Shown here piece after piece: positions 6,345-11,524 of a DNA stretch of 11,524 nucleotides. The position numbers were made by a program, and so were the translations under genes. Numbering within the stretch: the first letter of the stretch is position 1; the number at the start of each line of letters is the position of its first letter. A model generated the notes under the pieces. It worked only from the letters and a program-made list of their open reading frames with translations. It had not been told where the DNA came from and ran no database searches. Source of the stretch: an uncultured Duganella sp. (GTDB lineage: Bacteria; Pseudomonadota; Gammaproteobacteria; Burkholderiales; Burkholderiaceae); assembly GCA_946482335.1 (NCBI GenBank), contig CAMLRG010000170.1, forward strand, positions 1-11,524, written 5' to 3'.

Positions 6345-7272
6345 CGCGCACGCCAACCAAGGCGCCATCGCGGCGCCACGCCGCCGCACGCTGCTGCTGG
6401 CGGCAGCGGCCGGAACGCTGCTGGGCAGCCGGGCACTGGCACAGGGCCCGGCGCCGGTCGCCGCTCCGGCGCAGCGTCCGGTGGTGCTGGGCCAGGTGTC
6501 GCTCAGCTTTTACGCCGTGACCGGCGCCGTGATCCAGGAAGTGCTGGAACGGCTCGGGCATACGGTGCAGGTGCGGCTCGGCCCGCACGAGGAAATCTTC
6601 CCCTTGCTGGGCAAGGGCGCGGTGGACCTGATGGCGGCCGCCTGGCTGCCGGAGGGCCATGCCAGCTATTGGCAGCGCTACGGCGCCGGCGCCGAGCAGG
6701 TGGCACGCCTGTACGACGGCGCGCGCTTCTTCTGGGCCGTGCCGGACTATGTGCCGGCCGATGAAGTCGCGTCGATGGCCGACCTGGCCAAGCCGGCAGT
6801 GGCGGCGCGCATGACGCGCCAGATCCAGGGCATCGGCGCCGGCGCCGCCATCACCGCGCTGTCGCAGAAAGCGCTGGGCGCGTACGGGCTGGACGCTGCC
6901 GGCTACACGCTGCGCCCCGGCACGGCGGCCGAGTGGATTGCCGCCTACGAGGCGGCGCGCAAGGAAGGGCGCTGGATGGTGTTCCCGACCTGGGCGCCGC
7001 AGTTCCTGAACCGCGACGGCCGCCTGCGGCCGCTGGCCGATCCGAGCGGCGTGCTGGGCGGCGTCAACCAGGCCGTCCTGGTGGCCCCGCGCGAACGCTG
7101 GCAAGCCTTGCCGGCGGCCACGCGCGCGGTGCTGGCGCGGGTCGAGCTGGGGATCGAGGGTGTGACTGAAATGGATTACCTGGTCAACGTCGGCAAGCTG
7201 GCCCCGCGCGAGGCGGCCCGCCTGTGGCTGCGCGATAACGAGGGCAAGTTGCAGTCCTGGCTGAGAGGCTGA
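6337..7272 (+). CDS. OpuAC-type (glycine betaine/choline-like) periplasmic binding protein
   Basis: A 311-residue substrate-binding protein of the OpuAC kind. The leader has a twin-arginine-like stretch (PRRRTLLLA, 14-22), a mild hydrophobic core and an ALA-Q cleavage site near residue 35, so Tat export is possible and Sec export not excluded. The mature part starts with VVLGQVSLSFYAVTGAVI and contains AAWLPEGHASYW (101-112), FFWAVPDY (131-138) and WMVFPTWAPQF (213-223). Tryptophans and tyrosines in these places build the aromatic cage that holds quaternary amines in this family, so a betaine or choline-like ligand is likely but unproven. The ATG overlaps the DUF1330 stop by 8 bases (ATGTCTGA). 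No permease or ATPase gene is in the window, so it is an orphan unless it serves a transporter encoded elsewhere. Confidence 0.85.
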   Translation: MSDAHANQGAIAAPRRRTLLLAAAAGTLLGSRALAQGPAPVAAPAQRPVVLGQVSLSFYAVTGAVIQEVLERLGHTVQVRLGPHEEIFPLLGKGAVDLMAAAWLPEGHASYWQRYGAGAEQVARLYDGARFFWAVPDYVPADEVASMADLAKPAVAARMTRQIQGIGAGAAITALSQKALGAYGLDAAGYTLRPGTAAEWIAAYEAARKEGRWMVFPTWAPQFLNRDGRLRPLADPSGVLGGVNQAVLVAPRERWQALPAATRAVLARVELGIEGVTEMDYLVNVGKLAPREAARLWLRDNEGKLQSWLRG

Positions 7273-7323
7273 GCGCAGCGCATCGTTCGGACGTATCATT
7301 AGGCGGTTCAGCAAGGAGCCGCC

Positions 7324-8988
7324 ATGGTAGAACTGCCCAAGTTACCAACGCCGGACCTGGAAAGGCGCCGGCACCAGATTTATCCTGTGCTATCCGAGGC
7401 CGATTTGCGCCACGTGCGGCGCTTCGCCACGGAGCAGGTGTTTGCCGACGGCGCGCAGCTGTTCGCCGCCGGCCGGCCGACGCCGGGGCTGCTGGTGGTG
7501 CTGAAAGGGGCGATCCGCGAATACCGCCATGACGGCTTTGCCAACGATTCACTGATCATGGTATTCCAGCCCGGCCAGTTCACTGGGGACGTGGGCCTGC
7601 TGTCGGAGCGGCTGGCGATGAGCGACGGCGTGGCACAGGGCGCGGTCACGGTCCTGGCGGTCAATCCGGATGGGCTGCGCGCCATGGTGCTGGCTTTCCC
7701 GGAGCTGGGCGAGCGTATGGTGCGCGCGCTGATCCTGCGCAGCGTATGCCTGTTCGAGCACAATTCAGGCGGCCCGGTGATCATCGGCCCGCGCAGCAAT
7801 GGGCGCGTGCACGCGCTGCACAGCTTCCTGGTGGCGAACGCGCACCCGCATACGGTGCTCGATCCGGCCGGCGATGCGCGCGCGGCTGAAGTAATGCTGC
7901 GCGAGGCGCCAGCCCCGGACGAATTGCCGCTGGTGGTGTGCCCCGGCATCGGCATCAAGCGCAATCCCAGCCTGCCGGAACTGGGGCGCTGCATCGGCAT
8001 GCTGCGCCCCTTGAGCGAAGACAAGCTGTGGGATGTGATCGTGGTCGGCGGCGGCCCGGCGGGGCTGGCGGCTGCGGTCTACGCGGGTTCCGAAGGGTTG
8101 AGCGTGCTGGTGCTGGAAACCCGCGCCTACGGCGGCCAGGCCGGGGCCAGCGCGCGTATCGAGAATTACCTTGGCTTCCCGACCGGGATCTCCGGCCTGG
8201 CGCTGACCGGCCGCGCCTATGTGCAGGCGGAGCGCTTCGGCGTGCAGATCGAGCTGCCGGCGCCGGCCGGGCGCCTGCTGTGCGGCGAGACCCCGCTGCA
8301 GGTGGAAATGTGCGGCAGCCTGACCCGCCTGAAGGCGCGCAGCGTGGTGCTGTCCTGCGGCGCGCGCTACCGCCGCCTGTCGCTGGCCAACCTGAGGCAG
8401 TTCGAGGGCAAGGGCGTGTATTACTGGGCCTCGCGGGTGGAGGCGCAATTGTGCCGCGATGAGGAAGTGCTGCTGGTGGGCGGCGGCAATTCGGCCGGCC
8501 AGGCGGCGGTATTCCTGGCGTCCCATGCGCGCAAGGTGCATATCCTGATCCGCAAGGGCGGGCTGGAAGAAACGATGTCGAGCTACCTGGTCGAGCGCAT
8601 CCAGGCCAACCCGGCCATTGAATTGCACCCGTATTCGGAAATCGTGGGCCTGGATGGCGACGAGGAGGGCTTGCAGCGGGTCACCGTGCAGAAGTTGCGC
8701 AACGGCGAGGAGGCCGATTACATGGTGCGCCATGTGTTCCTGTTTATTGGCGCCGAGCCAAACACCGGTTGGCTGGATGGCTCGGGCGTCGAGGTGGACC
8801 GGCATGGCTTTATCCTGACCGGCCACCAGCCGGGCCGCGCCGTGCTCGAAACCAGCGTGGCGGGCGTGTTCGCGATTGGTGATGTGCGTTCCGGTTCCAC
8901 CAAGCGCGTGGCGGCCGCGGTCGGCGAGGGAGCGGCGGTGGTGGCGCAGATCCACCGTTACCTGGCAGGGCTGGCAAATATGCCCTGA
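7324..8988 (+). CDS. Three-domain flavoprotein: cNMP-binding-like, thioredoxin-like and thioredoxin-reductase-like
   Basis: A 554-residue fusion. Residues 1-140 resemble a CRP-type cyclic-nucleotide domain (LFAAGRPTPGLLVVLKG; FTGDVGLL 86-93), but the phosphate-binding Arg-Ala is replaced (AMSDGVA, 98-104), so nucleotide binding is doubtful. Residues 150-228 look thioredoxin-like (VIIGPRSNGRVHALHSFLV, ELPLVVCPG). Residues 236-554 are the FAD/NADPH module: VGGGPAGLAAA (241-251), GGQAGASARIENY, VGGGNSAGQAA (385-395) and VFAIGDV (515-521). The place where thioredoxin reductase has CATC reads YYWASRVEA (366-374), so the redox disulfide is missing; a lone C377 follows. Similar cNMP/TrxR-like fusions are known in other bacteria, usually annotated as thioredoxin reductases. 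It follows the binding protein by 51 bases with AAGGAG (7313-7318) before the ATG. Electron acceptor unknown. Confidence 0.87.
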   Translation: MVELPKLPTPDLERRRHQIYPVLSEADLRHVRRFATEQVFADGAQLFAAGRPTPGLLVVLKGAIREYRHDGFANDSLIMVFQPGQFTGDVGLLSERLAMSDGVAQGAVTVLAVNPDGLRAMVLAFPELGERMVRALILRSVCLFEHNSGGPVIIGPRSNGRVHALHSFLVANAHPHTVLDPAGDARAAEVMLREAPAPDELPLVVCPGIGIKRNPSLPELGRCIGMLRPLSEDKLWDVIVVGGGPAGLAAAVYAGSEGLSVLVLETRAYGGQAGASARIENYLGFPTGISGLALTGRAYVQAERFGVQIELPAPAGRLLCGETPLQVEMCGSLTRLKARSVVLSCGARYRRLSLANLRQFEGKGVYYWASRVEAQLCRDEEVLLVGGGNSAGQAAVFLASHARKVHILIRKGGLEETMSSYLVERIQANPAIELHPYSEIVGLDGDEEGLQRVTVQKLRNGEEADYMVRHVFLFIGAEPNTGWLDGSGVEVDRHGFILTGHQPGRAVLETSVAGVFAIGDVRSGSTKRVAAAVGEGAAVVAQIHRYLAGLANMP

Positions 8989-9007
8989 TGGATCTGCGCC
9001 GCCTCGG

Positions 9008-9679
9008 TCATGCCTTCAGCGCCGCCACCATGGCGCGCGCCAGCGCTGCGCCGGAGGCCGGATTCTGGCCGGTCATCAGGCGGCCATCGAGCACCACCTT
9101 TTCCTGCCATGGCGCGGCCGATGCGTGCTCGGCGCCCTGGGCGCGCAGTGCGTCTTCCAGCAGGAAGGGCACGTCGGCCTGGGCGTAGACAGCTTCCTCG
9201 GCATTCGAGAACGAAGTCAGCTTGCGCCCTTGCAGCAGTGGCGTGCCGTCCGCCAGTTGCACGCCCAGCAGCGCGGCCGGGCCGTGGCAGACGGCGGCCA
9301 CGATCTTGCCGGCATCCCAGGCGCGTGCCACGGCGCGCTGGATCTCGGGATTGTTGGCGATATCGACCATCGGGCCCAGGCCGCCGGGGAAGAAGATGGC
9401 GTCGTAATCCTGCACATCGATTTCGGACAGTTTGCGGCTGTGCGCCATGCGGCGGATCGCCGCGCTGCGGCGGAAGGCCAGTTGGGCCGGGTCGGCGGCG
9501 TCATAACCGTCTTCTGGCGGGGTGCCGCCCTGCAGGGAGGCGAATTCCACCGCCACGCCGGCTTGGTCGAACACTTCGAATGGATGGGCTACTTCAGGGA
9601 AGAAATAGCCGGTGGCACGCTTCTGTGGGCCAATTTCCGCTGCATTTGTCAAAACAAACAACACGTGTTTTACGCTCAT
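9008..9679 (-). CDS. DJ-1/PfpI-family protein, Hsp31-like type 1 glutamine amidotransferase domain
   Basis: A 223-residue protein of the DJ-1/PfpI superfamily, nearest the Hsp31-like branch. The nucleophile elbow is AAVCHGPAAL with C131 and H132; E29 in YFFPEVAHPF matches the conserved glutamate that polarises the cysteine. FFPGGLGPM (96-104) is the glycine-rich loop of the family. Members of this branch are reported as glyoxalase III-type methylglyoxal hydratases, chaperones or isonitrile hydratase relatives; carbonyl or stress-related chemistry is the likely role here but not proven. No signal peptide, so cytosolic. AAGGAG (9686-9691) lies 6 bases before the ATG. It is divergent from a LysR gene and converges on the flavoprotein gene, 19 bases from its stop. 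Confidence 0.92.
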   Translation of the reverse strand: MSVKHVLFVLTNAAEIGPQKRATGYFFPEVAHPFEVFDQAGVAVEFASLQGGTPPEDGYDAADPAQLAFRRSAAIRRMAHSRKLSEIDVQDYDAIFFPGGLGPMVDIANNPEIQRAVARAWDAGKIVAAVCHGPAALLGVQLADGTPLLQGRKLTSFSNAEEAVYAQADVPFLLEDALRAQGAEHASAAPWQEKVVLDGRLMTGQNPASGAALARAMVAALKA

Positions 9680-9703
9680 GATGCTCTCCTTGGTTTGGTT
9701 GCT

Positions 9704-9720
9704 CCGCAGCCGCGCTGCGG
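9704..9720. promoter_or_regulatory. Inverted repeat in the DJ-1/LysR divergent region
   Basis: CCGCAGC (9704-9710) and GCTGCGG (9714-9720) are perfect complements around a 3-base centre, 25 bases upstream of the DJ-1-like start. On the minus-strand transcript it could fold as a leader hairpin; as DNA it could be an operator. No strong sigma70 promoter was found on either strand here. Confidence 0.4.
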
Positions 9721-9762
9721 TATGTAGCCAAGATAGGCGCGCAGGACCGCTTGCGGTAGATT

Positions 9763-9774
9763 TCGCTGGCGCGA
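9763..9774. promoter_or_regulatory. LysR-box-like short dyad
   Basis: TCGC-TGGC-GCGA is a short inverted repeat with T and A at its ends, set in a slightly larger imperfect symmetry (ATTTCGC and ACGCAAT flanks). It lies 28 bases before the LysR start and resembles the T-N11-A sites of LysR regulators, with a spacing one base short. Weak evidence. Confidence 0.3.
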
Positions 9775-9802
9775 CGCAATGTAAAAGGATTTAATACAAT
9801 CC

Positions 9803-10729
9803 ATGAGCACTCCATCCCCCATCCTCGACGAATTGCGCGCCATGGCGATCTTTGCCACGGTGGTGCGCTGCGGCAGCTTTGCCGCCGCCGCCCGCGCGCT
9901 GGGCCTGACGCGGGCCGTGGTCAGCCACCATGTGCGCAGTCTGGAGGGCAAGCTGGGCGTGCCGCTGGCCCAGCGCAGCACCCGCAGCTTCAGCCTGACG
10001 CCGGCGGGCGAGGCGTTCCGCGTGCACTGCGAGCGCCTGCTGGACGAGGCCAATGACGGCATCCGGGGCATGGAATTGCTGCGGGCCGAACCGCGCGGTG
10101 AGGTGCGCATCACCTGTTCCCACCATTTCGGCAACAAGCGCATCCTGCCGGCCCTGCTGGAATTTCGCCGCCGCTACCCGGCGATCCGGCTGCACGTGGC
10201 CATGAACGACGCCAATGTCGACCTGGTGCAGCAGGGCATTGAGCTGGCGGTGCGGGCCGGGCCGCTGGCCGATTCGTCGCTGGTGGCGCGCCGCCTGGTG
10301 CGCGAGCCGACGTTGCTGTGCGCCGCGCCAGCCTACCTGCGGCGCCACCGCATGCCGGCCTCGGTGGAAGACTTGGCGCAGCAGCGCTGGGTGGTGTACC
10401 CGGCCAGCCAGCGCAGCCTGGCGCTGCGGGTCGATGGGCGGGAAGTGCAGGTGCCGGTGCAGGGCGACGTAGTGACCGACAGCGCGGCCGCGCGCCTGGC
10501 CTTCGTGCTGGCGGGCGAGGGCATGGCGCGGCTGCCGGCCTATGACGCGGCGGCCTTGCTGGCCTCGGGCGAACTGGTGCAGGTGCTGCCGCAAGTGGCG
10601 GTGGCCCCGCTCGACATCTACCTGGTGCACGCGCAGCGGGTCGGTCCCAGCGCCCGCCTGCTGCGCGACTTCCTGCTGCAACATGACAATATGGCAAGCC
10701 AGTCGGGTAGTCCGGGCCCAAAGGACTAA
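9803..10729 (+). CDS. LysR-family transcriptional regulator, CrgA-like branch
   Basis: A 308-residue LysR regulator. The DNA-binding domain reads MAIFATVVRCGSFAAAARAL, then TRAVVSHHVRSLEGKLG and STRSFSLTPAGEAF (roughly residues 14-75), a classic LysR start. The effector domain begins near GEVRITCSHHFG (94-105) and has the RILPALLEFRRRYP and LVQQGIELAVRAG patterns of the CrgA/AaeR-like branch. It is divergent from the DJ-1-like gene across 123 bases and probably controls it; the ligand is unknown. The ribosome site is poor: AAGG (9785-9788) lies 14 bases before the chosen ATG, and an in-frame ATG at 9842 would still leave most of the helix-turn-helix. The tail (QSGSPGPKD) is flexible. Family secure; start less so. 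Confidence 0.92.
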   Translation: MSTPSPILDELRAMAIFATVVRCGSFAAAARALGLTRAVVSHHVRSLEGKLGVPLAQRSTRSFSLTPAGEAFRVHCERLLDEANDGIRGMELLRAEPRGEVRITCSHHFGNKRILPALLEFRRRYPAIRLHVAMNDANVDLVQQGIELAVRAGPLADSSLVARRLVREPTLLCAAPAYLRRHRMPASVEDLAQQRWVVYPASQRSLALRVDGREVQVPVQGDVVTDSAAARLAFVLAGEGMARLPAYDAAALLASGELVQVLPQVAVAPLDIYLVHAQRVGPSARLLRDFLLQHDNMASQSGSPGPKD

Positions 10730-10741
10730 GAGCACTAAAGC

Positions 10742-10770
10742 TTGAGCCGGCGGCCAAAGTCTGCTATGCT
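10742..10770 (+). promoter_or_regulatory. Sigma70 promoter of the rpsF operon
   Basis: TTGAGC (10742-10747), a 17-base spacer, and TATGCT (10765-10770) preceded by TGC, an extended -10. Transcription would start near 10777, leaving a leader of about 68 bases. It begins 13 bases past the stop of the upstream LysR gene, so the ribosomal operon has its own promoter. Confidence 0.75.
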
Positions 10771-10786
10771 TGCGGGCTTACCTCTT

Positions 10787-10814
10787 CCCACACCCGTCTT
10801 GACGCCGGGGTGGG
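10787..10814 (+). promoter_or_regulatory. Hairpin in the rpsF leader, candidate S6:S18 autoregulatory element
   Basis: CCCACACCCG (10787-10796) pairs with CGGGGTGGG (10806-10814), leaving one bulged base and a 9-base loop (TCTTGACGC). It lies in the leader between promoter and ribosome site. A structured RNA bound by the S6:S18 protein complex is known in rpsF leaders of many bacteria; placement fits, but I cannot confirm that this hairpin has the exact consensus. Confidence 0.5.
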
Positions 10815-10844
10815 CTATATTCACAGTCCTTAAGGGAGTTATTA

Positions 10845-11225
10845 ATGCGTCACTACGAAATCGTATTTATCGTCCATCCGGACCAAAGCGAGCAAGTGCC
10901 CGCGATGATCGAACGTTACAAGACCAGCGTGACCTCGCGCGGCGGTAACGTGCACCGCGTAGAAGATTGGGGCCGCCGTCAAATGGCGTACTCGATCCAG
11001 AAACTGGCCAAGGCACACTACATCTGCATGAACATCGAGTGCGACAACGAGACCCTGGTCGAACTGGAAACCGCATTCAAATTCAATGATGCCGTGCTGC
11101 GTCACCTGACCGTCAAGATGAAGAAAGCGGAAACCGCTCCTTCCCCGATGATGAAGTCGGTCCAGCGTGAAGACGCGGCCAAGAGCCATCGCGCCGAAGC
11201 CCCAGCAGCGCCTGCAGCGGCCTGA
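10845..11225 (+). CDS. rpsF: 30S ribosomal protein S6
   Basis: A 126-residue S6, recognisable from [18 protein letters not shown] at the start, [21 protein letters not shown] in the middle and [17 protein letters not shown] near residue 85. S6 binds the central domain of 16S rRNA together with S18 in the small subunit. The core ends near residue 96; the last 30 residues are an Ala/Pro/Lys-rich flexible tail, common in proteobacterial S6. AAGGGAG (10832-10838) lies 6 bases before the ATG. It is the first gene of the usual rpsF-priB-rpsR-rplI operon; only the first two are in view. The codon choice is less GC-extreme than the accessory genes, as expected for a highly expressed gene. Confidence 0.98.
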   Translation: MRHYEIVFIVHPDQSEQVPAMIERYKTSVTSRGGNVHRVEDWGRRQMAYSIQKLAKAHYICMNIECDNETLVELETAFKFNDAVLRHLTVKMKKAETAPSPMMKSVQREDAAKSHRAEAPAAPAAA

Positions 11226-11234
11226 TTCCTGAAC

Positions 11235-11239
11235 AGGAG
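11235..11239 (+). promoter_or_regulatory. Ribosome site supporting a CTG start for priB
   Basis: AGGAG lies 5 bases before CTG at 11245. An in-frame TGA at 11230-11232 blocks any earlier start, and no ATG, GTG or TTG occurs before residue 27 (GTG at 11323), inside the conserved OB fold. Confidence 0.7.
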
Positions 11240-11244
11240 ACGGT

Positions 11245-11524
11245 CTGAACAACCAGCTCCGGGTCACCGCCCTGATCGCCGAACGGGAAGACATACGTTA
11301 TACCCCGGCCGGCCTGCCGATTGTGAATGCCACCCTGGCCCACAGTTCGCAGCAGATCGAGGCAGGCATCGCCCGACTGACCGAGTTTGAAGTCCCTGCC
11401 GTGGCGGCGGGCGAGTTGTCAAAACGATTCAGTCAGGCGCCCCTGGGAGGCTTGTACGAGTTCACCGGCTTCCTGGCCAAGAAGAACCGCAATAGCAGAA
11501 CCCTGGTGTTTCACATCATTGATT
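11245..11524 (+). CDS. priB: Primosomal replication protein PriB (partial, runs off right edge)
   Basis: The open frame from CTG 11245 gives 93 residues without a stop before the window ends. It reads (M)NNQLRVTALIAEREDIRYTPAGLPIVNATL, then LYEFTGFLAKKNRNSRTLVFHI, the single-stranded-DNA-binding OB fold of PriB. PriB helps PriA restart collapsed replication forks and is homodimeric. The family is usually about 100-105 residues, so only a few C-terminal residues are missing. The start is inferred: an in-frame stop at 11230-11232 excludes an earlier one, a good AGGAG lies 5 bases before CTG, and the CTG gives the conserved N-terminus. It follows rpsF by 19 bases in the order typical of betaproteobacteria. 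A sequencing error at the start codon is the alternative. Family assignment is secure. Confidence 0.9.
   Translation, partial: MNNQLRVTALIAEREDIRYTPAGLPIVNATLAHSSQQIEAGIARLTEFEVPAVAAGELSKRFSQAPLGGLYEFTGFLAKKNRNSRTLVFHIID

Noticed and set aside
4999..6389. Leftward frames opposite the aldo/keto reductase and DUF1330 genes
   Set aside because: They are shadows of genes with full catalytic motifs and show no ribosome site or motif of their own.
7765..8955. Long leftward open frame (396 residues) opposite the flavoprotein
   Set aside because: It is rich in His, Gln, Arg and Ala with no domain motif, typical of the antisense frame of a GC-rich gene. The plus-strand frame has clear FAD and NADPH motifs.
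9795..9800. TACAAT as the -10 of the second LysR gene
   Set aside because: Transcription would begin after its ATG, and no -35 is found at the right distance.
9791..10735. Leftward open frame (314 residues) opposite the second LysR gene
   Set aside because: Composition is antisense-like and the LysR domain on the plus strand is clear.

Overview
The window is GC-rich bacterial chromosome, most likely from a betaproteobacterium of the Burkholderiales, probably Oxalobacteraceae (Massilia, Duganella or Janthinobacterium type). The basis is the rpsF-priB gene pair at the right end, an E. coli-like LexA with matching CTGT-N8-ACAG boxes, high third-position GC, and many LysR regulator/enzyme pairs. 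The family assignment is inference, since no rRNA is present. Genes cover almost everything. The longest gap is about 130 bases, so no stretch over 300 bases lacks a gene. I see no tRNA, rRNA, CRISPR array, insertion sequence or phage gene.

Layout. Bases 1-58 hold a perfect 26-base palindrome and a short spacer. Then come three leftward genes: a secreted gluzincin metallopeptidase-like protein (59-1522), a secreted alpha/beta hydrolase of the homoserine O-acetyltransferase superfamily (1628-2656), and lexA (2770-3483). Two tandem LexA boxes lie just upstream of lexA. A small four-helix membrane protein (3614-4087, rightward) overlaps tail-to-tail by 65 bases with a leftward LysR regulator (4023-4925).

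That regulator is divergent from a rightward cluster: aldo/keto reductase (5029-6036), DUF1330 protein (6051-6344), an OpuAC-type periplasmic binding protein (6337-7272), and a three-domain flavoprotein (7324-8988). The flavoprotein joins a cyclic-nucleotide-binding-like domain, a thioredoxin-like domain and a thioredoxin-reductase-like domain. The LysR and reductase promoters appear to overlap face to face with a dyad on top, the usual arrangement for a LysR regulator controlling itself and its neighbour.

Next is a second divergent pair: a DJ-1/PfpI (Hsp31-like) protein (9008-9679, leftward) and another LysR regulator (9803-10729, rightward). The window ends in the ribosomal operon: a good sigma70 promoter, a leader hairpin, rpsF (10845-11225), and priB, which seems to start at CTG (11245) and runs off the right edge.

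How they fit. lexA, rpsF and priB are housekeeping genes. The middle is accessory and looks like two LysR-controlled modules whose enzymes (aldo/keto reductase; DJ-1/PfpI) belong to families that often act on reactive carbonyls. The most unusual items are the flavoprotein, which lacks the CxxC expected of a thioredoxin reductase, and the solute-binding protein with no permease or ATPase beside it. I found no clear evidence of a wholly new system. The four-gene cluster 5029-8988 is the best candidate for an undescribed pathway.
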